Source: Nautilus pompilius
Taxonomy: Eukaryota; Mollusca; Cephalopoda; Nautilida; Nautilidae
Reading direction: 5' to 3'
Assembly: GCA_018389105.1 (NCBI GenBank)
Contig: JACATO010000311.1
Span: 2,066,001 to 2,130,000, forward strand
DNA length: 64,000 bases
This document shows positions 39,301-54,300 of this stretch, one piece after another. A program made the position numbers and the translations under genes. How positions within the stretch are numbered: the stretch's first letter is position 1; the number at the start of each line of letters is the position of its first letter. The notes beneath the pieces were generated by a model that worked only from the letters and a program-made list of their open reading frames with translations, had not been told where the DNA came from and searched no databases.

Positions 39301-42300
39301 ATTTATTATTATATTATCAATAAATGCAAAGTTCTTCCTCAAAGCATCACTGTATGGGGCTAATTCTATTTACTTATGGTGCCTAAACAAGACTTACGTT
39401 AAAAGGTTTTGACGTCAATGTCCAACCAGCCAAGGTATCGTGATCAGCAACATTTCAAAACATTGTCTTGTAGCTCCCATTTCTTTTTCAAGTACTTCCA
39501 TAGCTAACTGGTATTATTCAGACCTTTCCCCTTGATTTTTTCAGTGTACTTCATCCTATACAAGTTCAATGGGGTTCAGATCTAGAAATTGAGTGGGTCA
39601 GCTCATGGTTCTAAGAAGTTTTTCCTACTTTTATTGTGTGTTGAGCTTTGCATTGGGCTTTGGATCATCATTTTTTTTGTAGTATAAACCCATCACTTTT
39701 CGATGTTCTGATGGAATTGTTCAGCATTGTAGAATATTATTATAATTACTTCTTATGAGAATCCCATTGTTTCTTATTAAGTTACCAGCTGAATACCTAG
39801 GAAAACAGCCCCATACTTTCACATTTCCACCACTATGCTTTATTATTGCGCAAACACAGCTCTCCTTACACTTCTTTTTGCCTTTCTTGCACCATACTAA
39901 CATCCTTTTGAACCAAATATTTCCTACCCTTATCTAAACAGAGTATTGCACCATTGCTCCAAGGTGTAGTAGTTCTAATTTTTAGGCCAATCAAGTCACC
40001 CCCCCTCTCAATGTCAAAGCTAGGGCTTTATAGCTGTTAGTTGGCCAATCAATCTAATGTCTCTTAACTGTCTTTTGGTGGTGGTAGAGTTGAGAGAAAT
40101 TATGGTCAACAGTTAATTGGCCACCTGTCAAAAAAAAAATGGTTTGTTTTAGACTTTTGAAACAAACCTATCTTGTTTCATGGTTTTTCTTTTTCTTCCC
40201 TAATCATTTAAGCTCATGCCTGAGTCCATTGACTGCATTCTATAAATGGTTGTTTGCTCTACTGTAACTCCAGCTTTCTCGACAATGATCCATTTAGAGT
40301 TACTGGCTTTAGAAAGAATGATAATGCAATCTTGGTTTGTATTGAATTTAGATGGCATTTTCTTCTCCAAACAAAGCAGTCATCAACAACATTAACATTT
40401 ATACTAAATTATAGTTATTCATATTGGAAGAAAAGATATTAGTCAAACACGTTAACATCATGCTTTTGGTATGAACTAAATTTGTTTCCTAGAAACAATT
40501 AATGATTCATCATATTTTTTCTTTTTTCCTGGGATAATGCATTTTCATTAACAAAGTGTTGAAAAAAAAACAGATGCAAGTGTTTTTTGTTTGGCAGGCT
40601 TATAATTTTGTTTTCCTTTTACTATTCATTATGATAAATATTAAAAGTTCTACTGTAAACATATCTAATTCATTGATATGCAAGTCGCAATGCAAAGAAG
40701 TGGAAAGCCGCTGTTGCATGACATGAAAGAAGAAATTTTTGCTATCAGAGTTCTAATGATGAAAGCAACACTAACTAACTGGTCTTTATGTTAGAAAACA
40801 AATGTGAAATCTTTTATAAAGTTTTTTTTTATTGATAGGCTTTTTAAAAATTTAAAAATAATTACATAATACCTGCTTGTTAAAGATGGTTTTCAACCAT
40901 GAAATTATTTTTTCAGTAAAGGAATTTTTAATAATATATCAAGAATAGTTTGCTTTGAAAATCTGAAGTAGGTAAACTCCAGCTAAATAATGAGATTTTG
41001 GTCATGGGTGGAAAGTTCCAAATGAATCCAATAGGTTTTAGTGACTAGAAGGTAAAATTTCATGCATATTTTTTTTAGTTTGTAAGTACAAAACAAGGGA
41101 AAGTTGTAAAGCACATCTGAAAATAGATTAACTAATTATACTTGTAATTAACCTTAATAGCCTGAAAGTATTTAAAAGGAAAAAAAAATAGTATATACAA
41201 AGTTCTTTTGTTCTGGGATGATCATTCTAAAAGTTGTTTCTTTTAGTAATCAACATAATACTAGAGAGAACTTTCCCTTTCACTGCTTAGTGAACCAAAT
41301 GGTTCATAATAGTATTTATTAAAATTCTATTTTTTCTAATTAAATAAATGTTTCTTTTTTTATGTAGATTTTAGCTGGTTGTCAAATTGGTATGTATAAA
41401 ATTAAGAAACAATGATCTTTGGCTGGAAGATCAGAATTAAATTTTAAAAAAGAAAAAGTTGTATGCATTTTTTTTTTTTTTTTTTTGGATAATTTTTGGA
41501 AAGCAGAATTAAAAATCAATGATTCTAAATAAATCTGAATGGGTGGCAATTATGTAGCTAAGATAAGAAAGGAAAGATACTGATGATGTTATTTATAGAA
41601 GTTAGTGGTGGGATTGACTTTTCTAGCTGATCTTTTCTTCTCTTCTTTTGTGATTTTAGTTGGCCTCTGTCTCACCACTAAAAAATGTCCGTCTTTTCTT
41701 GTAGCAAAACCACACACATATATATATATATAATGAAAAACAAAATTAAATATGTCCTATTTATAAACATAATATTTGTATAATAATTCTATAAAGTAAA
41801 TCTTTAAATTTATAAAAAGTTTTCTTTAACATAAATGCAGAAAGATATATAAGCTGTGATAACTGAGATTGGTTATACCATCTAAATTTTAAAAGCTTTG
41901 CTGCTCGTTGGTTGATGAGGTTACTTTGGACTGACCATTCAGTGAAAGAACACTAGGGGTGATAGAGCAATAGTAGTATTGTCCAACACCTTTTTTTTGT
42001 TTTTTTAAACATACAAGAGTTTATGGTGTTCTGATTCATAGTGGCTTTTGCAAGGTGATCACTTTTTAGGCCATGTTATTGTATAGGTTTCAGTACCATT
42101 CATTTAAGAATGAGTTTAGGTATTTTCAAAAGATCATTGGTTTGAGGTATTTCAGAAAAGGCTTGTGATCTAAACTGGGTGATCATATAAAGGAATGTTC
42201 TAACTTACAGCCTTAGTGAAAGAATGTCTTCAGTTTTAGGAAAGAAACGTGTGTCTTAAAAATAAGGAAATTCATGAGTTAAGGCAATATGCATCATGCT

Positions 42301-45300
42301 TTTGTTATGGATAAAGAGACTAGCTGTAGTTTTAAGTATATTGCCTTCATATCAAGAGGTCTTTGGATGCATGTCACATGGTTCAGTTTTGGATCATCCC
42401 TTGTGATACTGATAGTATGTGGTAGTAAGGAGTCTGCAAATGATGTTAAAATTTATACTAGATAATACCAAAGAGAGGAATAAGTTTCATACAAACCTGA
42501 ATAATTGATTAGACTGTCCAATACTTAACAGTGTAGTTTTAGAAAAGGATGAGATCATTATTAACAAAAAAAAAATGTTATTTCTTGTAAAGAAGAATGC
42601 ATCTTACTTGCTAACTAAAATAGTACTACAAATAATTAACCAGACTATTAATCAAAACCAATGAAATTTTAGTACCATTCTATAAACTTTAGTTCATTCA
42701 CACCTTAGATATACTGTCCACTTTGGAGTCTATAGTCAAAAGAGGAAGTTTCAGCACAGATTTACCTAATTGGGCTTTCTCTGAAGTGGCGCTAACAGTG
42801 CAAGAAAGCAAAGGTTATACAGTTTGGTTTTGTAAAGAAAACTAGAGTGAGTTTTGATTTTATTTAAGTTGTAATGTGGTTTGATAACTTGGGAAACTCA
42901 CCCACCCTTTTGTTGTTATTTGAGCATATTTAACTGTTTTTTCCTATTAGTTTGTTGCCTTACACATTTGTTCACAAATCACCGTATAAATTTTAATGAG
43001 TATTTCATGAAGAGTTTGTTTTTGTGTTGTTGCTTTTTTTTTGTAAATAGGAAACCAATTTTTCTTAACATGTCACACTTTCTCTCGTAAGAAAGGACTA
43101 GTAGGTTTTTATGTAATTGTCTTTGATCAGTCATTTCATCAGTATCTGTTTATTTTCCAGTTTGTGTCATGTAGTTTGTTTATATTCTGAGATGTGTAGT
43201 TTCCAAAACATTTTGATTATGCACAGTGGATTAGCTCAAAAATTTGCTACATTTATATTTTTTTTATCTTCACATTCTCTCTGATAATGTCTAATAGAAA
43301 TCGTTATACATCATTTAATTTTTGTTTATTTTACTTTCTCTCTCATGAAATGTAAAGAGTTTTTGTGTGAGAATCCAGATGTGAGGGATGCCATTTATTT
43401 CCTTATAAGTAATTGGTATCATCTGTGCTCTTTGCTTATATAGATCATGGCCCCTTGTTTTCATGCTCCCATATAGGTTATCAGTGTATGATTGTAGAAT
43501 GTTGTTATAAATATCCTGTAGCACTTTTCATAATTTATCCAAGGTATTTGGTTATTGTTTGACTATTTCAGTAGGCAGATAATGTATATAGCCTCAATGA
43601 TGTTTACATCAGGACATTGTCTGTGTTCCATCAGCCTTTTTACATTCCAGATAGTTTTTTTTACCACATTGGCTATATGCTTGGGGTCACTGTCATGTTA
43701 GAAGATGAATCCCACCCAATGAAATGTCTTTCTGAGGAAAGGCTTGCCTGTACCTGATGGCAGTTAGTATACCTTAAATTTTATGCAAATCTCCAATATA
43801 TTTGGCTGATATGCAGGCCCATATTTGTAATGATCCACCCCCATTCTTTACTGTAACTGTTGTACACTGACTGTTACACTGTTCCCTGATTTTCTTTTGA
43901 ACAAACTGCCATTAATCATTGCCAAAGAGTTCAAACTTGGACTCATCTATAACTGTACTCATTCTTTTTTTAAAAAATATACATGTGATTTGATTCTATC
44001 ACACATTGCTATTTGCATTTGTCCTGTTTCTATTAAATGTTTGAATCTTTGTTTGCTATTTTCTCTTATCTATACCTTCTAATCATCTTTTCATCTTATA
44101 AATAATAAAAATGAGTTGTGCTGCACAGTACCTGCTGTGGTTTATGCTTCAAAGTAACTGTGGAATGCAAACCAAGGAAAGTGCAATTACTCAGACTACG
44201 AACAAAGAACCCATTTATTTGACAGTTACATTTAAGTGAATATGAAGTGAAAACTACCTATTAGAACTGATGCAATTTTTTTTATTTTTAATAATTACAT
44301 TTATTTTGCTGTTTTTATTATGTATTTAAATTGTTGTTTGTTTTTATTGTTTCTGATTTTTGTCTGAGACAAATAAACTAAATGTTCCTAGTATTTAACT
44401 ACCTGTTTGAACAGAACAGTTTATCTATGATGAATTTACTAGATAGATAATCATGACTTCTGGTGAAGTGATATAGTGATTGATCTCAGTGCATATTCTT
44501 GCTGTATTTTAGGTGCAGAAATCAGCAGTGCGGGTCTGTGGTGATTGGTCTGAACACATCAGTTCATCAGGGAAAAAGTACTACTATAACTGCAAGACAG
44601 AAGTGTCACAGTGGGAAAGGCCTCGAGAGTGGGTCGACATGTAAGTTGGCTCATCAGTTTAAATATGGTACTCACTACACTTTACCTAAGATGGTTTTAG
44701 ACTTGAATATTTATTAGATAAACAAACAGAGAGAGAGAAAACTGTAAAAACAAAAATGTATTTTGCAGTGAAATTATGTAAATAAGTGCCCTAATAAGAA
44801 CGCCAGTTTTGTCAGCATGCTAATTTTAAAATTACAATCACAAACAACAGATATAAATCAAAACTTACTTGCAAAAGAAAGGAATTTTAAGTGTTTTCAT
44901 TTACATGATTGAGCATTAATATCTTTTATGAACCTAAATGCAATTATGCTCATCTTCATAAAATTACTGTGTATTTTAATTTTAAAGGATATAAAATGTC
45001 TGTGCTACTATAAATTCTGAATCAGTGTACCTTTATTTTAAAAATAATTATCAGGTGATTTTATTTTTTTGCAACTCCTGGCTTCTACATAGTTCCTGCA
45101 ATCATTAGCAAGTTTGGAGTAAAACCTTTAATTTTTCATAGGATGTATAAAATCCTAGTATAAGAAAAACTTGTAAACCTTATAAATCTCCACTTAAGTA
45201 ATTTTTTTTGTTTCAGTGACTGTTTTATCCTTAGTTTGTGTTCGTAAATTTTGTTACTAAGCGTCTTCATTGATATCTTTTGTTGAGATTCCATCATCAA

Positions 45301-48300
45301 AACCACAAAACTATCTGAAGAAACATTGCTTCCAAGTGATATTCATTTAAAGCAATCTTGTCTATATTGTCATTCAGTGTCAACTTTTGCACTTAAAAAC
45401 ATTTTATGATGTCCTTCTGTTTTCTCCATTGAATTGTAACAAGAACTAATTTTGAGACCTGTAACAGTATCTGCTTTGTGTAACAAACTAAATGCTTAGA
45501 TATATCCTTGGTTTATAGATTGATGGCTCTAACATATACATGGTATTTGCTGGAAAGAACTTCATGACTGCTTCAGTTAGCCTTGCGTCAAATATATGTA
45601 AAAGTGGTTTTGTCCAGGAAGTTAAATATCAGGTTCAACATTTTTTCTTTTTAAGGTTTTAATTGTATATTTGCCAAATAATAAACATTTAAAGTTTGCC
45701 TGTTTACATATACTTGGCCTACACTCAGCCCTGTTCATGGTCTAAATGCTTAATAGTATGTACTGAACTACAGCAGACTTCATGACTGAGATTGATGGAT
45801 ATATCAATAAGAGTTTCATTTTGAGGTACCTGTGGTGAATATTACATTTGAAATAACTGTTTCATGCCAGAATGGCAGTAATGAAGGATAAGATCTGATA
45901 GTAGAACGTCTGGGGCCTGCCAGTGATGTACAAATTGAGGCTAAGATTACTGGCAATGTCGCATGCTATATTTGTTTCATTTTATTTTTGAAATTTTTTC
46001 TAAATATTTGTACTCTTGTGATTAGCAGCATTTATCAATACAACAGTTGTCTCATTGCAGAAATTCAATTTGCCAATATTAGTAATGATATTTTTTTAGA
46101 AAACCAAACTCTTAGTTTCTGCATCCAATTTTAAATTTATAGTTGAATGTAGTCAAGAGGCAGTAACTAACTTGCTTTCACTAGCAGCATTATTAGTAAG
46201 AGGAAAGAGAAACCAAGACTGGTAACTGGAGAGCTAACATTAAATTTTATTTAATTATTTAAAGTGAATCTTTTTTAAAAAAGGCTTTTTGCTAATAACA
46301 TGAGCTATTTAATATTCTTTCACTCCATGCTACAGTAGAGGGAAATAAGAAGGTAAACTTAATCATTTATTTATTTCAAATTAGTGGCAATAAAATTCTA
46401 GTATTCGACATGCATAACAAAATCACTAAAGGGGACTCACTTAACTGCTAATATAATAAAATGCACAATATAAGGGCATTATTTTGATCTTTTAAAAATA
46501 TTTTGGTTATGATCTTTAAAGTTTAAAGTTACTTTTTTCTGTTTGCGTGCTAGTTGATTATTAAATGCTCAAGTTTACTACCAGTTCCATTACCGCAGCA
46601 TCAATCTTTGGAGTCTACTTCCCCATAGGTTGTGATGCCAATTTAGAGGACATGGTTTAATCAGGAAGTACTTTATTTAAAATCTTTTTTTTTTTTTACC
46701 AGTTCCATTACAGATGAAAATATCTGGCAAATTGTAACACTGCATAAAGTTTGAAGTCATCAATAGTTTTCTCCATAACAAGCTGTAGTTTCATGGCTTC
46801 TTTTTGAGGGTGAAAACTATGATAATTCATATTAATGAAATTTTAATTTTTAAATTTTATTATATCAAATATGTCAACCATAAGCTTTGTTAATTTGTTA
46901 TTAGATGCAAATATATTAAGCTAACATTTCACACCATTTGACCTTGCTTTAAAAGAAGCAATGCTGCTTTGCAGGGCACAACAAAATCCTGTTTTATTTG
47001 ACAATTTCAATTTGAAGATTGTCAAATATTATCATCAGACTATAAAGTTTGCATAATTGTAAGTTTAGATAATAATGAGGAACTGGCAGTGTTACAAGTT
47101 GTAGAATACAAAGATAAACCAGAGAAAAATGTGTTTTGACAAGATGTAGTTGAGTGGAGGTTAATATTCAAAGACTGAATTGTCGACACAGTGCTTTAAT
47201 CCAGATTGCTAATGTGCCAATATTTTAAGATTTTTCTTAATGTTAGAAAGAAAGAAGAAAAAAATCAAACTAACTTGAACAGGTTTTACAGTATGTGGAT
47301 TTACAAAAGGATAAGTTGATAGGAAAACATTCTAAAATTGTTTATATCTTTTTTTTATTCAGTATATTGTAGAAGTAAATGGCTAAAAAGATGAAAACTG
47401 GTGGTTCCCTCAAGAGCTTCATTTGCTCAAAGCAGAATAAAAATGTAATATATAAAAAATGAAATAAAGACTATACCCAGTTTTTCCAAGGATACCCAGG
47501 TACATAGTCATTTTTATAATGATCATAATGTGCAGAATGTTTTTCTTGAAACTTTTAAAATTGTTTGGCTAATTTTATTTATTTATGCTCATTTTTTGTT
47601 GTTGTTTAAAATTTATTTAGCTTATTGTATGATCTACATCCAAGCTATATTACTCACCTGAACTTGCTTGTATATACATAAATAAAATACTTTTTGGTTG
47701 TCTTTAAATAAGTATCCATTAATATTTTGATACAAAAATAATTTTATTTTTAGTACTAGTTTAGCTTTAGGGCAGTACTTACTGATTGCTAATTTTACAT
47801 ATTTTATTTCAGCTCAAGTAAATCTAATGATGGAAAGCTCCATGATAACAGAATACCCATCAGACAGCATACCCATTCATGTACGAAATGTAAGTATTGG
47901 CAGACAGGTTTAATATTTTTTTTTTCTAGCATAAAAATTGCAATTCCACTGTAAAGAATAATGATACTAATTTAAATCCTCTTTTATTAGTTTAAGAAAA
48001 AGAGGGAATTATTTTAACCTGTATGTTGCTGTTTTAAAAAGAAATCTGGCAAGTAATATGAGAAAACTGTCAGTAATTTTTGTTGAAGGTAAAATCACTT
48101 GTAGTCAAAGTTCACAACTTAAACCATTTGTATTATATATCAAATAAAACATGTTTTTGCACATGAACAAGCCAATTTTTTAATCATTAAAACCATTTTA
48201 TTGGTAGGAAACTTCTTGAAGAATGGTAATATGGTTTTTAAAAAGTTTGCTACATTCAGCAACTGTCTTGATGAGCAACAATACCAAGTTTATTTTTTAA

Positions 48301-51300
48301 GATCCACAGTGGGGCCTTGATGATAACTCAAGCGCCCCAACAAATTTTTTGCTTCATTGGTGTTATATCTAAAGACAGTGCTGGCCATGGCATGACAGTG
48401 ATTCGCTGTTCCTGAAAGAACTGCATTATTATGTTGCTGGAGATTTAGATTTGAGTTTGCCTGAAAAATGGCTCAACCTGATTTTGAAGAATGTCGTACC
48501 TATAGGGAATGTCATTCACTTAACTGAAAAAATACTAGATATTTGTGCCCCCCCAACATTATTTTTCATTTATACATCAGTCTACTTTATATTCACTCTT
48601 TGGCACTGCACCCTTACACTTCAATTGGCAATATTGAATTGGCTCTCATCTGTGAAGAGGACATTTTTCCAAGTTTGTAGAGGCAATTGTATATGCTGCT
48701 CCACCCATTAAGACTGCAAGGCATGGTGCCTTAATGAAAGAATGGGTCTAAAATATGAACATTTTGCAGACAGCTGCATCACATGTAGACAGCTACATAT
48801 GGTATCCAGGTTCATGAGCTGCATTTGCTTTGAGTTACTGCTGCTGTAACTGTTCTTAAGGTATGTTGTGCTACTGTTATCACCCAAGATTGTCCAACAC
48901 AAGTCCAAGCTATCTCAATATGCCTGCCCTGCAGCCAAACATTGGTAGTATGGTGACATTTTTGCAATTTTGTAACTTATCTTATTGACTGTCCTGCTTG
49001 AAGCATTGCTATACCAATTCCTTTCTCAAGATCACTTAGCCTAGGCATTGTTACTTAAAACTGCTTGATGACTACACTTGGCTCAAATGAGAAGTGATCA
49101 TCACGTTGTCAAGTAAAATTCTGTAAAATTTCAAACTGCTTTCTTGAATGGTTCAAGCAACATACAAATTGTGCAAAATCAGTCATCACTGGTAAGTACT
49201 GTATGTATGGATTAATTGATTTTTTAGAATAAGTATGCTTTGGTATTCATATATGTAGCACATTTAAAAACTTGATACTGCATTTGTGTTCCTTACATTT
49301 TCAGCTACAGATGAAAAAATTAAACATTCCATGGGTGGCGAAAAAACTGAGAAGTACAACAAAATTACATTATTACATTCATCATCGAAATCTTTGGACA
49401 GGCAATTATTACAGGATAAATATAAAACAACTCAATCCAAGGACTTGCTGGATGTTGTTGCCCAGAGGACTAGCCAGTGGGTACACAAAGGTGGACAGTT
49501 GCAAGAAATTGCAAATAAGGATAATTACAGAAAAGAAAATGTTTTATACCATAATTTCTTGGATAATTCAGGGATTAGGAGACATAGGCATGATAGTGAA
49601 GGCAGTCGGTCTTTTGGACCTAGTACCCCAAGGAAGCTTGATGGTGAGTTCTTCCAATTTTTTAAAAAGATATTTAGCAGTGTAAACATAAGTTTAGCAT
49701 TTTAGTGGATTTCTTGTGTAGATTTCTGTAGACATTTTAAAATCCCATTACTGATATTGTCATTGCATGTAGTAACTTGGTCCCTAAGAAAGAAACCAGT
49801 GTAACTACAGGATGGTAATGACACACCTCTATTGTCCAGTCTTCTGATTAGTAGTGGGGTAGGATGAACTGGAGGAAACCCATGCAGGACGTGGCCTGAT
49901 ACAGAAGAGTGAGAAAACCATACTTCTTGTTAGATACCACATATTGTTCAGACCCATCAGTGACAAACTGTGGCCACTAACCATAAGCAAGCACGTGACA
50001 TACTGTACAAATCTATCACTATTTTTTTTCTTTTTAAATAAAGAGTGGGGGAAAGTGATCTACCAGATTCAAAATATAATGTTGAGATGATGTGTACAAC
50101 CTGATTTTGAAGAATGTCACTAAAGTGGATGCTACGCAAATGCTCTACTCAGTGCTGTATCTATACTTTCAGATAGCAAACATAATGAAGATGCAGACAT
50201 ATCACCTGGAAGTACACCAACAAATTCTCGTATCAATTCTAGAACCTCATGTACAGGAACTCCTCATTTACTCTCAGGACATACCTCATTGTCCACGGTA
50301 GGATCTTCTACAGCTACATTAGTCAATGCTACTGGACCATCGGTTTCTACTTCTAGTAATTCTGCTCACAATTTAGCAGGCTTACCTCAGCTAATATCCC
50401 AATGGGAAGGGGAAAAAAATCAGGAATTAACACAAAAAGGTAATTAGCTTTTTATTCGTTTACATGCTTTAATGGAAGTGTGGTAAATTTTATGATTTAT
50501 TAGTGAAATAAACTTATGTTGACACAGAATTTTTTGCTATGTTTTATTTTTAAAGGTAATAAATAATGTATATGTAACAAATAATTAGTGTGTGAATTTA
50601 GACTGGTCACAAGTTATATCTACATTAATGTGGAAACTATATTCCAGGTCACAGATGGTGAGTGCATGCTTTCTACTCTGGGAAATGAAGTGGCTTATTC
50701 AAACACTGTTTATTGTGAAAACAATTGCACACCAAATAAACAGCAATATGGCTATAAATTTGAAATCAGTTTGCCACCAGAATCTTATAATAATAGCTTG
50801 TTTCTCTTTTTAAACTGATAGTATTGCCGGGAGAATGATTCAACTCCATCTTTTCTACTGATATCTTAAGTATATATGAAGATAAATATAGTGTCATTGA
50901 TTTATCTGACTGACTGTTGTTCGATGCCTGGAATGTTTATGACATTGCTTAAATAATGTACAGATTTATTATAAATACTTAATTAAATAAGAAAATTATG
51001 CTCACTTGTCATCAACAACTGACAGGAGAATCATTTGTTTTTCAACCTTGATAACTTGAATCTGTGTACTACTTCAACAAGTAAAGGATTTTAGACAGAA
51101 ATAATAAAAACTGCATGTGAAAACAACAGAAAATGAATCGTTCTACACTTGTCTGGTCTTTTGTTATTTTTGTTTAGTCCTCTTAGCAGAAGACTGGACT
51201 AATCTATCTGAATTTAGGTACATTTGCATCATGCACTTAAAATTATACTAAAATGTCAAACTTTATATATTAATGCTTAGTTTTTCAAAATTTTATTTTT

Positions 51301-54300
51301 AACCATTGTTTTGCTTTTTTTAAGATTCTCCTGTCTTCTATAAGAATAAAATTTTTTAAGTAGTTTGTTAATTAATTTGATTGATCTAAATTCAGGTTAT
51401 CAAGCCCATCAGAGCTGCTACTCTTCTAACTTTCTTTGAATATTTCAAAAAGTTTTTGCTGGTTGTATGTTATGTATTTCACTTTATTGCTTCAAATTGC
51501 TATTTATGCCTACCTTCTGGTGCATTCAAGGTAACCTGAAAAAGTGTTGAATTTTGCTTTTAGCATGTAAGAATTTTAATGTAGATTCTCATGGTGCTTG
51601 CTTGTTGGCTTAATGATTGCTATTGACTGATTTTGGAGGTGAACTAAATTCTGACTTGTTTAGTACTTTAATTTATTATTTTATATGAGCAGGGCTGTTT
51701 TGTATCTGGAGTTATAGAAATATAATATCATCGTGAGTCTAATGGATTTCAGTCCAATGGAACATGACAGAAACTATATATATATAGTGTCAATTTATTT
51801 TTCTTAAAAATTTTATTTGACCAATTGAAAAAGCAGTAACCAGAATTCATCAGACTGCATCTCATATTGTAAATTGTGAACACAGAAGAGTAAGAATATT
51901 TTCTATTGCTTTAGGAAATAGCATTTACTAACTACCAAACAGTTTCCATTGTGACAATTAAAACAGAATCATTTCAAATATACAAGTTTTTATTTTTGTA
52001 TTATTTATAATCAGTTTAAACTTTTAAAATTCTTTAGAGTTGATGGAACAAATGCCAAATTTAAGGGCATTTTTTACTTTGCAGATATATTTAGCATACT
52101 CCATTGAAATAGGGTGATAACCTAAATGGAAGGAATGAATACTAACTGGAATTGAACTTGAATTTGGCTCTTGAAAATAGATAAATATGGTTTTGTTTTT
52201 CTTATTTAAAAAAAAAAAAAAAACTGCTTGCTAAAAGTTAAACAATGAATAGAATAAAACAAATATACAGGGTGAGTCAAAAGTAGCGCCAAGTTTCTGG
52301 GAAGTCATGCTCATGTTGTTGAAAGTAAAACAGCCTGTTACAATTCCTTATTCCTTGAATAAATGGAATAATTTGAAATAATTAATTTGAAAACATGTCT
52401 CTCATTTATTTCTACCTTTTTGCACACTGTAATACAAATGGCAAACAAACAACAAACTGACAGCCCTAAAATAGAAATTGGGCGCTACTTTTGACTCATC
52501 CGGTATTTCCAAAATTATTGGTTTTATTTACTAAATAACACAAATCCCGCTTCATGTTACAACTTTTATGAAAGAAATGTATAAATTACAAACAATGTTA
52601 AAGGTATAAAGGAAAAACAAGGTCTTCTAACACACAGAATCTCAATGAAAATCATTTAGAGGTATTCAGAGGTGATGTAAGACACCCCAATGGTAACACG
52701 TGATTCACAACAGCTTTGTATACTGCATGTAACCCCATCAAAGAGGTCATTAGGCAATAAACTCTGTTATATTATCATAGAAGTTTGTAGTTCTTGTAAG
52801 GGGTTTGGAGAGAAAGTGCAGGCAACAAGTCATTCTAGAGCATCTCAAACATTCTCAATAGGATTCAGCTCTGGTCTTGAAAATATGGGTCAATTACACA
52901 TGCCATGTCTGGACAAGCTTTATCATTCATAAGTTATCTACAATGACACCTTTATGGGTCTGACAAGTGATGTAGAATCTTTTTCCTATACCTTATTTTG
53001 GTCAGGGTACATTCCTGAAACATGATTTTTGTGGGCTGAGTGCATGTTCCACATTCTCTCCAGATGAGTATGTGCAGCAAGTTTCAATGAAGGTTAAATC
53101 TTGATTCATCAATAAACTGAACATGGCTCTAGTCACATGCTGTTTATGACATCAAGTCAGGGAGGTATGCACAGTGGATTGTCTTGCATAGAGCCCTTGT
53201 TCATACAGCTCCCCGTCGCTAGTGACAGATCAAAAACAAGTTGAGTTGATGTTGAAGTTCTGCTTTGCCAAGCCAAAACACCTCACTAATCATCTGCTGG
53301 AGTTGTCACCTGTGGTCAGCCTTGAACTGGTCTCTGGAAAATAATTTCATGCACTTGAAATTGTCCCCATAGCTAAGAAACTCCAGTGTTCACATTTAGC
53401 CATTCTGCCACTTTGATCTATCATCATCCAGCCTCTATCCTACCAATAAAGAGTCTGCCAAGCAATTATGGCTTCCCAATTGTAATAGTGCCCGTCAAAA
53501 CAAATATCTTAATAGTGCTAAAAATGATATATACATATTGTATTGTTTTTTTAAAATGTTTTTATGCAAATGTTAATTTGTTTTTACTACAACTTATTTA
53601 TGTATTTCTTTCATAAAAGGTAAACGTTATGTTACATAAAGAGGAGTTTTGTGTTGAAAATTTGGTGAATAAAATTTAGACCATTTCTTGGTTAGAAAAT
53701 ATAATATTTTACATGCACAAATGGTCAGGCATTAAGATTGCTTCACAAAATGCACTTGATTGAAATTATTGAAACACATTAAGCCATGAAATGACTCAAA
53801 TAGCACAAACATCTTTGCACAGTTCAGTAATTTAACTAAAAAGGAAATATGTCCAGAAAATGAAAGAGGGAAGTTAATTTATAATGCAGAGAGTAAAAAA
53901 AGATGTTAAGTAAAATTATCCGCCGACTTGTCTTGGAGGTATCAATACTGATTCAATTTCTTGAATCTCCTTACCATCGTTATTTTTGACACTAAGCCTA
54001 TTGTCCTTACTCCAGTAATCTTCATTGGAGGGCACAGAATTGTAGTTATGTTTACTGCTAAAAATGCTTTCATCTCCTGCTGAGTCTGTGTGGCATAACA
54101 CTTATCTTCTCAGCCTCTTGGTGAAAAGAAATAGTCTGTTATTAGCTCATAAAAGAAATCCAGTGGTCTCATCATTGTCATCAGACACTACCTTTAATGC
54201 ATTCCTTGATGTTTATTTATGGCTGTCTGATCAGCTAAATGATAAGATCTGAGGTATGCACATCACCAGAAAGAAAGGATTTAGTGTTGGATTCTATGGT

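Noticed and set aside
49272-49685. 137-codon + strand frame overlapping a WAC exon
   Set aside because: It is in another frame than the exon that joins in phase to its neighbours, and its composition is not WAC-like.
50588-50818. Two overlapping 73-76 codon frames in the intron after 50439
   Set aside because: No splice sites in phase with WAC and no recognisable protein; likely chance open frames.
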